From Lepidurus packardi (Eukaryota > Arthropoda > Branchiopoda > Notostraca > Triopsidae), in contig JAKZAN010000002.1 in assembly GCA_023053545.1 (NCBI GenBank), positions 11,156,790 to 11,220,789 of the forward strand: a DNA stretch of 64,000 bases. The letters run 5' to 3'. The translations under genes were made by a program, and so were the position numbers. Position 1 is the first letter of the stretch. Each line of letters begins with the position of its first letter. Below are positions 40,084 through 52,300 of the stretch, piece by piece. The notes beneath the pieces are model-generated. The model had not been told where the DNA came from. It saw nothing but the letters and a program-made list of their open reading frames with translations, and searched no databases.

Positions 40084-41847
40084 GATACTTTGGGAAAAAC
40101 AAAAGATTACAAAATGACTGGAACTTGCAAAGTGTAAAGTTTAAAAACTTGCGAAAAAGTTTCAAGGAACAAGGAAAGGGGGAGCTGAGGTAAAGTTCAA
40201 GCATCCTCGCACATTCTTAAAATGGAGTGGGAATTATTATTTCATCGTCTTGGAATGCCACAGGCAGGATTCCCACGCACTCCGCAAGAAGTCCACTGGA
40301 ACGGAATATCGCTACACTGGCGCTTCCCAAACATCTGTAGCGCTCACGAAACTGGGGAAAACGACACAACTCAATTGCGGTTACCAGCTAATAGGCTAGG
40401 GCAAAAAAAAAGAGATACGAAGTTTTGGGTTTGTTGATATTTTATAGAGATCTGCCATTTTTTTTAACTGTCCAGCTTTAAGACATTAGTTAAGGGAAAT
40501 CGTTTCTTGTTTTACCTGCTGCTTGCGGGGTGCAAATGCCAAGGGATTTTCTTTTATGTGGGCGACAGGCAATGTTCCCACATGACTGCTCCAGCTGCTT
40601 CACAAACACACGTATGTCCTACGGTCGGATCAGCACGATCCTATCTATGTGTCCTGCGTGACCCGTGCAGTAAAACGCCACAGCTAGCTTTGTAGAAACA
40701 GGCGCTTGTGCTTGGCTTGTAAAGCCGGCTCCAAGTACGGGGCTGCAAGTCCGGCAGAACTGCGCAGCATTGTACGACTGCCGACTTGCGTTTTTAGCTT
40801 CTTCAATTTCTTCCAAATGTGGCGCCAAGGTAAAACAAAACACAGGTAGGTACTAAAAGCTCCTGTCGATAGCCCAATAAAAGGACCTTGGCTCCAGCGA
40901 AACTTCCGAAAAAAACAACTAAATCAGGTATTTGTTAGGGGCAACAAAAAGCAGAAACAAACACGTACTTGTGTAGCGATATTCCGTTCCAATGTAGCAA
41001 TTCGTACATTTTACCCACTACCCATATACCATTCCGGAAAATGCTGAGCTACAAGCTTTGTTGTAACCCAAACCATCCGAATTATATGCATCTCACCCCA
41101 GAAGACCCACAAAATTTAAAAAAACTAATTTTCTTTTCCTTTCATTTGATTAATTTATTTTCTTTTTCAATCCTTCATTTTTGTATTTTTTTTTTTAATC
41201 TAAGATGCTGTACTTCTCGCTCTTTGCGAAAAGGACGATAAATATAGGATATCACAACCTCATACATTAAATAATACCAGTTTAAAATTAAAACAAACGT
41301 TTGCATGGAAATTCCTTTGAATGGAACCGAAAAACAGGGAGATGTGTATGCATGTACATGAGCAGAGGGGGAGGTAAGTTCTGGGAGCGTGGCTAATAAG
41401 AAAATCCTCGGTTCATCCATCTTCTTTTCTATAGTATAGAGTATGAAGCGTATGCTGCTGCTGTGTGGATCGGGTTGGGCGCGAGATTCAATCTCGTGAG
41501 TCACACCTCACTTAACCCTCATTGCCCATGTGATGTGCTCTCTCTTTGCTGGCTATATGACTCAGCTTTCTATGCAAAGAACCATCAAGGATAAATTCGC
41601 TCATTCCCTTTCTCGCCTGGGCTCCCCCAGCCCCCCTCTTTTTCTTCCCGAGCGAGAAGTTCCGTATGTGAATGTGTGTCTGTGTGTATGTGCCTATACA
41701 GATTACCTCTACCCACTACCGCTTATACAGCACACATGGTTTGTATAACAACATCCATTTTTCTCCCACACTTCGTGTTCCGACTCGCCTCCGAAGCTCC
41801 GCAGTTCTTATGAAGTTTGACATAATCCGTTTTTTTACACGTTTCCT

Positions 41848-41886
41848 CCTCCCCCCTCTCTCTCTTTCTCTCACACACACATACAC
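41848..41886. repeat. CT/CA microsatellite
   Basis: A pyrimidine run of CT units followed by CACACACACA. Confidence 0.85.
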
Positions 41887-42204
41887 TCTGCTTGCCCGTA
41901 ATTGGTATACGACATTAACAACCTGTTGATGAAAGAAACAAGGAAGGGGAGTTGCGAGCAGCCGTGCGAGCAGCAGATGAAAAGGGGGAAAGTAAAAAAC
42001 GAGATTTTACGGACTACTGTGCATAATAACACCTCGCCTTGAAGAAAAGAAAAAGGAGTTAAAAAAAAAAGACTCCCGGTAACTTACTTGAGTAAACTAA
42101 TTCTCTAAAGGAGAGGGAGGCGGGGATGAGACACAGACAACCTTCCTGGTGGTGTGCATGAGGGAGATAACGCCATTGGGAACCGCGACATTGAGCTCAT
42201 TTAG

Positions 42205-42209
<5 letters not shown>

Positions 42210-42235
<26 letters not shown>
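42210..42235. repeat. Poly-A tract
   Basis: Twenty-six A in a row; no adjacent retroposon body or target duplication was recognised. Confidence 0.9.
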
Positions 42236-45200
42236 CATATGGAATAATAGTAAGGAATTTTAAGCGGATCAAAGAGTAAAATATTATAAAACCTTACGCA
42301 ATGAAAAGGGAGAATAGTCACAGTCATAAGATACCGATAACAAGTACTTTGGAGGCGAAATTCGAACGGCAGAATTGCAGCAATACACCTGTTTACGGGG
42401 CACATTAGAAACTAGTCAGTGAAGTTATATGCAACTCAATTCAAAGGGGGAGAAGCAGCAGCTTAGGTCCCTTTTGAGCGCTAATGAATGGCCATCACGT
42501 TCAGCTGATACGTCGTTTAGAAACGGACCTTTTAGTATCCGCAAGTTTGGTAAATTAATTTACTGAACACATTATGTGTTTGGCTACGTCTTCGCCAAAG
42601 GTCTATCCTAAAACTGTGCTGAACTTATATTTTTATATAAAGAATAAGGCTACAAGTGGCAAGCTGTATAAGCTAATTTGGAGCCAAACTAGTTTCGGAT
42701 GAATATTTTAAAAGGGCGGAGTTGTTCGGTGCTCCAGGTACAGTTACGGCCTTTAATCTTCATCAGCTTACTTCATAAATTAGACCAGGAGTGAAAGGAA
42801 GGGAGACTTAATCTTGTCACACTGGATTATTCACTTTTCATGTCAAATAAGTTGGTAGGTTCTCTCATTAACCATTGATCCCTTAAACTTAAAGAATGTG
42901 GTGTATATTATAGGCACTTTTTAGCTTACGTGGCTGCGATAGAGGAGAATAGAGTCTACTAAAGTGGGTTGAGAAGAGTAGAAGCAAGACCTGGTTAGCT
43001 CTATCGACACATCTTTAATTTCCGGACTTCGGATGAGTTTGACAGCCACATCTTCCCATTCGAGACGACCCAATGATCAACGTTTGTTCTCCTCTCGCCG
43101 TCTTCTCCCCATTTAGACGTTTTGGCACAACCTTAAATAGCCTGACATGATGACGGTACTTTAGCTAACGCGCCCGAGCAAAAACGTCGGCGTCGCCAAA
43201 GAACATATTTGGTTCGGTATTCGAATTAGGGGCTTCTCTCGCCACAGTGGGCTGAACTGATGTTGACAATGCCTACTGTTACGTTAAGGCCTTGACGGAG
43301 ATTGCTAGACCATTTCCAGGTGGGAGGTAAATTTGGCTGTGTACAACAAAAGGCTTGCTGTTGACAATAGCTGCCAAGCCCAGCGCGGATTCCCGCAACT
43401 TGTTTACGAAAAGCAAGTTGCACTTTTTTCCAAGGAACCAAAGCTGGTTGTTGTGCGGCCTGGCCTCTTGGTTATGTGACGAGGGAACTAAAACTTTCCT
43501 ATACTAGAGACAAACAAGAAGGAATTTTTCTCAGGCTGAGCCAAGCCTGTGGTTGTAAACTTCTCAATGAAATTTCGCCTACCTTGGGAGTACCATAATA
43601 CAATAAAGTTTATATAATGTGTGTGTGTACCAAACAGGTTAAAAAGTTAAGAGGAAGAGACTTTTCCTCTTCAGGCTTTTTGATCGCCTAAGAGGGGTAC
43701 AAAAAAGCATTCGAGTAAATTAGGGGAAGTGTGAACCTGCCTTAACGCCTGTAATTTACCAAAGTCTACGGAGCTTGTCTTCTTCAAAGTCTCTATATTT
43801 CTTTTTTGCTGAAACAATTTTCTTTCTTTCAGATAAACTAATAAAACCCCTTGTCCTCTTGCAACATGGCTTTCAAAACATCTTTCTCCTAGTATTGTAC
43901 AACAGTACAAATAAGTAGAAAATGAAACGATGGCGTGGGTCGCCGGTCGCCTAGTATTGTCGTTGCCTGTCGGTTTGACCCACACGCACTTCCAGCAGAA
44001 CACAAACACAGAGCGACAATAGCATACAGGCTTATTAGGAAGTCGTATGCTTTATTACCATTGCATTCCTCGGTTTGGCAGGGGAGGCGTCCACTCTGGT
44101 CAAGTTAGTCATTTGTGTGACTTGGTGATAAGGTGTCATAATGCTTGCTGGTATTGGAAGCTTAGTTGGCTTGTTGAATAAATAATGAAACTTTAAAATT
44201 AAAGTCGCATTAATGCATAAGGATTCTTTGACGAAGTTTGAAGGATTTGATTCTAAGAGGTTAAGTTATCAACGTTCACTGTCGTCTCCCACACACAACG
44301 CTCCCAAGTTTGCTGAGTGATAACGATATGGTACACAACTTTATATAGCCCAAGTCACATGAAGTTAACTTTGAGTCAGCAAGAATTTGGTTATCACATG
44401 CGAACACGGGAAAAACAACTCCACATTGTCGTTGTTGTGAACACCACATATCAACTCGACAATCAAAGTGGGATGTAGCTTAAAGTTTCTCCTTCTTAAT
44501 ACCAAGAGATGGCGACATCAATCAAACTCCGAGCTTTTGAAGCTCTGCTGCAAGAACCTTCGGTAGTTTCTCAACGCAAGGAATTCCTAAACTTGAGATT
44601 TTCCTCGTAAATATAACGTTCTACTGATTTAAAGAATTGCATTATTGCTATACATTGCACATTATATGTCTTCAAAAAGCCTAACAATGCTTCTTCTTTA
44701 TAAAAGAATAAATAAAGCAAACAAGAATCGTTCAAATGAGCCCCGTGATGTGTGGTCGCAATATTACAGACCATTTTCAGTCAATTGCTACAGCCATCAG
44801 GATCTCTCGGGACAAGAAAAAGTGAGGATGTCAGAGCTAAGCATGTTATAAATGACAGGCTTTTCATCAGATCTATTTTAAGAGCTTGATGACGGAAGTT
44901 TGGGAGGCCCAATTCGGCTGCAAGTTATAGATCATCACGGATTACTGGCTCAAAAGGGCTGGGAGGTAAAAAGGTGTCGAGAGGGTAGGAAAGAAAACGA
45001 AAGGGTACAGGAAAAAGGCATTTGAGTTACAACATTTATACAAAAAAGCTCTGATGGCTCTACGGGTGGTGCGGGTTGATATGCAAATTCAAGCTGGACA
45101 CCGTCATAAAAAACCCTTGACTGTATCGAATAAATGTGCTTGCGTTAACTCCGTATTCTCGGCTTCTTTTCGTCCTTTTTCTCACCCACGAAAAACTGCA

Positions 45201-45304
45201 GCCACATACTAGCAGTACTCCTTTGACGCCAATCCGTTTTTAAAACAATGTATGATTTTTTAATATGTCGATGTCCCTTGCTTCAATGCAAGAAATTCAG
45301 CCTG

Positions 45305-48300
45305 TCACGTCCCCGGTTCGTATCCCAGATTTTTACGAGTTAGAAACATATGGATTTCCCGAAACGTTGGCCGATCAGTGTCGCACCTTTGCCAGCATTC
45401 GAGCATCAAATCATAAATCTCTTTAGGACAGAGAATCGGTCTTGGTAAGAAAACCTATTAATCGTTTACGATTAGTTGCATGTATCAAATAACCCGTTTA
45501 TATTATTTTATTTATTTTTTTTACCTGGTGGTCTTTGCAACGACGTAAGCTCATGAGAACGTCCACGACTTCGTCATCGCTCATGTGCTCAAAAGGCTGT
45601 TCTCTTGCAAAGGTCAAGATTTCCCAGAGTGTAACCGCAAACGACCAAACATCACTTCTTGTCGAGTATTTGTTCTAGCAATATGGGAAAAAATGGCATT
45701 TCAGTAGAAAAATAAGAACGGAAAGAAACCGAGGAAATGTGGTTTCCATACATTAAAGGGAATAGTGTCAAAGAACAAAAGAAGGAAAAGAAAATATAAT
45801 ATGCTTTAATCAACATCCTTTACCTGGGCGACACTTTCCCAGGCCATCCACCTGACCGGAAGCGGGTATCCTTCAGGTATTTTGTAGTAATCAGACTCGT
45901 AATTATCTCGGTGCATGCCGAAGTGGGCTATGCTTACATGGAAATTATCACCCATTATGCAGTTTCTGAAAAAGATACCAAAAGCAGTCTTTACACCGTG
46001 TCAAAATTATGTAGTCTTGTATTCCATCCTTTACCTTGCGGCTAAATCACGGTGTATAATGTTTGACGACTCGAGATATTCCATAGCAGCTGCAACTTGC
46101 CGTGCCATGTACAGCAAACAGCCGTAACTAGCAATAACAAAAACTTTTTGCATATATATGCGACAAAACGGCTTAAGTTTCTTATTTTGTTTGACTTTAC
46201 CTCAGAGTCCTGCTGAGACCCAAATTAGGATTAGCCGACTCGGCAACGTGGTTTTGCAAAAACTGGTACAGATCCCCACACGCGGAATACTCAACAAGCA
46301 AGGCAGTGCTTCCTGCAATTGAAGTAAACCCCAGAAGCTTGGAAACATTCGGATGCTTCAAATTGGCAAGGCTTTTGGTTTCTTCCGGCAATGCAGATCT
46401 AATTGTATAGTTGGTCGTTAATTAGAGACATTACACAGGTTGCTGCAAATATGTCTCCCTAAAAGTAAAAAGTTGTTTATGTTTTTCGTTACCTTGACTT
46501 GTGACTTTTTAATAACACGGCATACTGCACTTCAGTATCTTCTTTCCCATCCTCATTTTTGTTACGAATAATTTCGCAGGCATTAGCCTAATTATTCATG
46601 AATGAAGGACTTTGTTAGAGGAAAAAAATATTCTTCCTTACCTGACCAAAATGTCCAATTCCCAACCGTCGCAAGACTTGGAGCTGCTCGGCAGGAATCT
46701 CTTCTGTTTTCACAGCAGGTTCACTCTCCGTCGTAATCGATTCGCCGTCCGTGTCCTCGGATTTCGTTTCATTAAAGGACATTCGTACTGGAGTAACAGG
46801 ACCCTGGAAATTTTCAAGCCCGCCCGTAAAATAATGATAATAATAAAAATAGTCTTGCAACACTTGACGTACTAATGCCCTTTACCTTCTTTAAAAGGTC
46901 CGTGGCAGCGTAAAACTGCTCTTCTGATTGTGATTGCATTTCTGAGCTCTGGGAAGGACTAATGGTCGGTGGCGACGACAAATGAGGATCGTAAAGCGGC
47001 AGCGAAGGGGGAATGGGCGGCGGTTTGCCCATATTTTGTCGATAAGCACTTTGGCTTTTATGCGAGTTGAGTGTGAGATGATGGGACGTGTTGAGTGACG
47101 GAAACAAAGGTTGCGGATTGACATGGTAATGAGGCACAGCGTATTCTTGCTCTGCAAACCACACCCACGCACATACAAACAACGCCATCAAGAATTTTAA
47201 ACACAAATAAGAAACATTCGTTTATTATTACCAATGAAATGTTGTTCCTTGTTATTCCTACTGGGCGTTGGACTAGATTTCAGTAAAGGATAGTTGCCAT
47301 TGTAGTTGGGGCTAATCCGGAACGGCTCATGGTAAACAGACACTTTATCCAGGTTTAGAAAGTCCTCTGTTCGCACCGGATTATATAAAGTCTCGCCTGG
47401 AACAGGAATGTTATTTTTGCCCTGTGGTTCTTGGTCACGGCCATCCGTTTCGCACATATTTGGCATGCGGAACCGTAAACCCTACGAAAACATTATAATG
47501 CCTATTAGTTATGCATTCCAAACGTATACACTATCTCTGAATACTTACTTTGAGACCAGCAAAGCCCGCAGGCAAAATCCCCACATTTTGACGACAATTC
47601 CGTACACTCATGGTAACAATAGCTCCTATGAGAGCAATGATTACGACTGTCATGACTCCAATGACAACTCCCGTTTCTTGACTTTCTTCCGTGTTGACAC
47701 CTAGGAAAACTTAGCTATACAAGAGTTCTTCAGGGACGCCGAAAAGCCGGCCAAGTGTAAATCATACTTTCCCGACCATCTGACTTGCCAACTTTGCCTT
47801 CGTCTCGCTGCAAACTTAGTTCACCCTCTTGAATAGATTCCCAGTCATGTGTCAAGTTCTTAGCGATAGGCACTACGCAAACCCCCCGACCCGACAAGAT
47901 CGACAAGTTAGCAGCAATAGAAAGAGTCTTGCCAAAAGTTGTATCCAATTTAGAAAGACAAGTTACCTGATTCAAAGATGACTTCACTCACCAACATGAT
48001 AGCAGAGCCGAAGAATAACTGAAACTTGATAAATCGGCCAACCCGGTGTTGCAACTTTACAGATACATTGCGGGATTTCTCAATGGCCACGTCCGGCATG
48101 TACGTGTAAACAATAGGATCACTTTGATAATGCCTCCCTCCTACACTGAACCAGATCTTGGCTTGTGAAAATACCTTTAAAAAACGAATAAATAATTCCT
48201 TCGCTTAAAAGCTTGTTCTCGCGAAAAGGAAAATGTAAAGGACTGAACCTGAATGCCTTTCGAGAACTGGTTATTCGTATGCAATTTGACGGCTGAAAAA

Positions 48301-51300
48301 TTGCGTACTGTGTCGAACTCGAAAACGATTTCCACAGGCTTAGATTGATTTTTCCACCCAATCCATCCTGCTCACAATGTGATTGCCCACACAAAAAGAA
48401 TTTGTATCAGACATGACATAGATACTATACAAAAGCTATCCTCACCTGTGAAGAAGTTGGGAATCTCGTCACTGCCATATTGCCCATCCACCAGAACGCC
48501 TAATCCTCTTTGCAAATAACCTCGCTCCACTGATCCGTCGTAGGTATCGACCATATCCACATCGTAGACATTATCTCCTTGGGGCATAGCATAGCTCAAA
48601 ATTCCTTCTGCAAATGTATTCACACATTCAAAATGCAAAGCAGGTTTAGAATCTTTTCTATTTTTTGTTCACCTAAAAAGGTATAAATTTTTAACCATTA
48701 TTACCTCGCCAAACACACCCGATGAGTTCCAACCTAAGACATACAGTCCTCCGATGCAACGAGAAGGGAATTACCCGGATTTTGCTGGCAATGATGACTG
48801 GGTCCAGTTTATTCTCCACGACCGTGTAAGTATTGGTGTTTCCGGGTAAAACCTAGCGTTAAGAAGCAGAAACTAAGTTTGGGGGGATCATAATCAAGCT
48901 ATAACTAAAGAGAAAAATGGAGAATGCTTACTTCATTCCCGCCTCTGTCTTTATAAATAATCCATAGCGACGAGCCTGGTCGTTGGTATTCGAGACGGTA
49001 TTCCTCCACATACTCCACGCCTTGTCCATTACCGAATCTACCTTGGGATAATATCCCGGTCACGACGTAAGTCGAGCGCAAATCTACTTCCAACCATTCC
49101 ACCACGCCTTTCATCACTTGCTGTTTAGGACACCAAGCGCCTCCGTTTTTCTCGTGCTTTAACCTTCACCAGTTACCAAGGAAAAAACATAGTTAGATTT
49201 GCAGTCATAATTCGCAATCTTTATAACAATCTTCTTTCACAGTCCACCAAGCGCTTTTCTAAAAACACGCCCTAATTTATTTCCTTTTCTAAACTAAAGT
49301 AATAAATTACTAAGTACGTGTGTGTTTATATTTATATATATGATAGAAGGCGTTTATTTTCCTCATATGAGGAATCATAAATCTTCCTGCACGCAAACTC
49401 AGCATGAAATCCTCTAAACCCTACGTCCAGAGGGGGGTGCCTACGGTCTCAACCATCATAATAATTCTACGTAGCTCTACCCTGCATCGTGTCCCCATCC
49501 GTGTACTGAAACTTTCCTTTACACTCTTTCCCACTGTCCAGGGGTGCACGTATACACGTTAAGACATAGACCACTGACAAAATATACGAAAAACACATTT
49601 ATTTAAGGTGTGTATAAAGATAGCATCTATACAGTCTGACCCTTACAACCAAGACCTTTACCCATTGAATATGGGGGAGAAAACTGTCCCTTTGCTCACT
49701 CTAAATACAACGTAAAGGTACTAGATTGTACAATGTAAGGGTACCAAAGTGTTATACATGATCACGCACCTGGACATGTTCCAAACCGGATCCATTTCTC
49801 TTTAAGAAAAAAAAGGGAGATCTTTCATGAATTGCTTTTGCAAGGAAAGAGACTCCTGCTGTTAACGCTCCTACCCATGGCACTGTAACGCCTCATCGAG
49901 CATACAGGAGCTTATGAAGTGGAAGTTACACCCAGTCGAAAATTCCTGGATGCAAAAGATAATGATACTTAATGATGCTTGTTTCTTTGCCCCCGCTAAA
50001 CCTACTCTGCTTAGCACGAGCCCTTTCCCCCCACGACTTCTCTTACTTTACCATGCACGGCTTGTAAAGACAAAAGGTCTTTTGGGCTTGGCACGGCACA
50101 TAACAATACTAACGGATCGATGGCAGAGGCCAAAGTTATCCTACGTCGCAACTTAGGAAATTTCTTTTTCCCTTTAAAATGGAAACGAGAAAAAAATCAG
50201 AGGCTATAAACAGTGACAGTAAGGATGCCATAATGCTTGCTACGAGAAAAGAAAACTCGAAGCTGTTATAATCTTAAACTTTTTTTATATCATGCTTTTT
50301 TTCCACTTCCGAGCCCAAAATTGAAAGCCATGGCTTTCTCCAAAGACAGTGTCACCGCCACTATATAACCTCAAAAAAAAAAAGTTATAAGGTTTTCACT
50401 AATGACACGATCGAGCTCGGTCTAGCAGTTTCTCTACATGCATAATCTTGGCTGATTCCTGTCCCGGCATCTTTTCTTCTAATAAGAACTTGACTATAGT
50501 ACTTGGCAGTCTGCCCCCCGCTTGAACCCACAGCCCTTTATCATTTTTCCATATGTGTAATAGCCCTCGCAGAAACGTGCTCGAGAGGTAGGGAAAGCTC
50601 TCCAAACCTTGTCGACTCATTACAACTTTGGCCCGCCCTATAGATGTGTGCACTTCTTCTGGGGTAGCATAATGAATTCTCAAGCTGTTCTCTTTCCCCG
50701 ACCCCCACTACGTCTTCTTTTCCGCCCCACAAAAAATGAAAAAAAATCGTGCTTCATCAGTTTTGCCAATCTGTGGGTCCCTATATATAAACTTTCCCAA
50801 GTTTCTTCCCATCGGAAGTATGGCAGAGAGCTACACGATTACAATGAAATAATCGAGTACGGCATATCGCCCCGAAGTTTGAAATCGTCTTCCCATCGTT
50901 TTTACCGAAACTTGATGTTTGCGGCACAGAAAACTTCTGAGGTCCACGCTCTTTAGCTTTTCCCTCTGTGGGCTTTAATTATACAAGTACCTGGGACCTA
51001 TCTAATGGCTGCGGATGTGCTCATGAATTAAGCAAAAGAACGTAAACACACAGACTAACACACCTACACAAAGTGTGAATGAATAACTTTACCTGGCAAA
51101 TTGTGGACCCACACTTCCTGTGTCGTAGGAGGAACTGGCTGTGATAAACGCATCGGGAACTGTCCCCGACTCCAAGCCCAAAGGATCATTACAACTGTCT
51201 GTCGAACACAAAGCAAGAAACGCAAGAACATTAAAATTTCCAATTTCACACATCCCAAAATTCCCCAGATGTTGCAACGCTAAAAATACAGATAGACAAA

Positions 51301-52172
51301 CGGAAAGAAAACGTATATATACACTCCCTTTGCAGCAATGGCTTTGGACTTGGGGAGACGGATGTGGGAAGACCTATTGATTCTGCTGATGGTATAGAAA
51401 ATGATACATGGCTTTAGAAGGACAACAAAAACTTGGGCCGCCATGTGCGGCACTACCGCGTTGTGACACAAGTTTACGACTACTGCACTGTTATGTTATT
51501 TTTTTTTTTCATTTCCAGTTAATTCCAAATAATCCTACCCTTTTCTTCCCACAAACATGTATGTTGCGTACCGAGCACTCCAAAAACGGGGTAGAATTAC
51601 AAGTTGAGGTTCAAACTTGTGTTGCGGGGCAAGCTTATTGATTATCTCATCTGGCAATGGAAAAGAGTATGATGTGTATGAAGAATGATGGACTGGGATT
51701 ACAGGGTAAATAATGCGGTCGGATTTCAATAATTCCCCCTTTTGCCGCAGACTTTGTCCCCGACACGAGCATCCATCAGCTACACAGCAAAAGAGCTTCC
51801 CAAATCGTCCCAAGCATTTTTTTTTTAATAGAGTGGCGGTATATATACGCTCTCTCTTGCATGGTTGCATGCCTTATTCCGAGAATATCAGAGTATATGA
51901 ATTCGTCGCCTGCTGCGTGGCCACGCCCAGGTGTAATCTACGTGCAATGGGTGGCACGTGTCGTATGGTACATTTTCCCACAGTGTCCCCCTGCACCTTA
52001 CCAACATACCATTCCAGCATACCCGTCATTGCAGCGCCTTAAAAACTACGCCCTTTTGCGCCCTGAATATTGCGTTTTTAACCCCAGAAAACTTACTCAA
52101 ATCCAAGGCTACCACATCGAGAAAGTTGGAAAGCCCATAGAAAAGAAGAACAAGTCGCCATATGGGTTCCAT
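45305..52172 (-). CDS. Discoidin-domain receptor 2 of the tandem pair; predicted pseudokinase (HFG)
   Basis: Eighteen exons join in phase: 52172-52097, 51198-51093, 49163-48932, 48852-48705, 48607-48446, 48367-48249, 48174-47967, 47872-47768, 47700-47549, 47481-47232, 47151-46886, 46803-46642, 46587-46493, 46398-46201, 46127-46035, 45965-45824, 45674-45525, 45454-45305 (937 aa). A signal peptide ([14 protein letters not shown]) leads to the discoidin domain (about 28-187, [17 protein letters not shown]), jelly-roll domain, TM helix (about 396-417), a long Tyr/Pro-rich juxtamembrane region (LYNP, VYHEP, EYAVPHY) and a kinase-like domain from about 649. The Gly loop GIGHFGQ is nearly normal. 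VLLK supplies Lys689 as the likely beta-3 Lys. HRDLAARN (785-792), activation-loop tyrosines (NYESDYY) and DVW are kept. DFG is HFG (His805), which should abolish metal binding. It could still be a phosphorylated docking receptor. Confidence 0.91.
49164..51092. other. Second intron of receptor 2 (1.9 kb)
   Basis: It corresponds in position and phase to the 4.6-kb intron of receptor 1. A 94-codon minus-strand frame at 50399-50683 has no recognisable domain. Nothing else is supported. Confidence 0.5.
51199..52096. other. First intron of receptor 2 (0.9 kb)
   Basis: It separates the signal-peptide exon from the discoidin exons, as in receptor 1. No feature was recognised. Confidence 0.5.
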
Positions 52173-52175
52173 GCT

Positions 52176-52229
52176 TCACCACCAGCGAATTGCGTAATTA
52201 GCGTAACGAGTAGCACAGGTGTACCACAT
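52176..52229 (-). promoter_or_regulatory. Upstream ORF in the receptor 2 leader
   Basis: The start exon appears to begin at an acceptor (TTGCAG) before 52300. It contains a 17-codon frame (MWYTCATRYANYAIRWW) that stops three bases before the receptor ATG and in the same frame. Such a placement would favour reinitiation control of translation. It depends on the leader being spliced as modelled. Confidence 0.4.
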
Positions 52230-52300
52230 GGTCGAATCCGCAGAATCTTCCCAGAGGATGTGGTGAAGTAGTCGTTGTAGGGGAAGCCAACTACACAAAT

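Larger units (their letters stand above)
38816..45304. other. Intergenic stretch between the two receptor genes
   Basis: It should contain the promoter and any first noncoding exon of receptor 1 and the 3' end of receptor 2. Low-complexity tracts are A19 (40065-40083), a CT/CA microsatellite (about 41848-41886) and A26 (42210-42235). Short open frames such as 40222-40437 (plus) show no domain or splice support. No gene is supported. Confidence 0.5.

Noticed and set aside
40222..40843. Open frames of 71-74 codons between the receptors
   Set aside because: No domain, signal peptide or convincing splice sites; length is as expected by chance.
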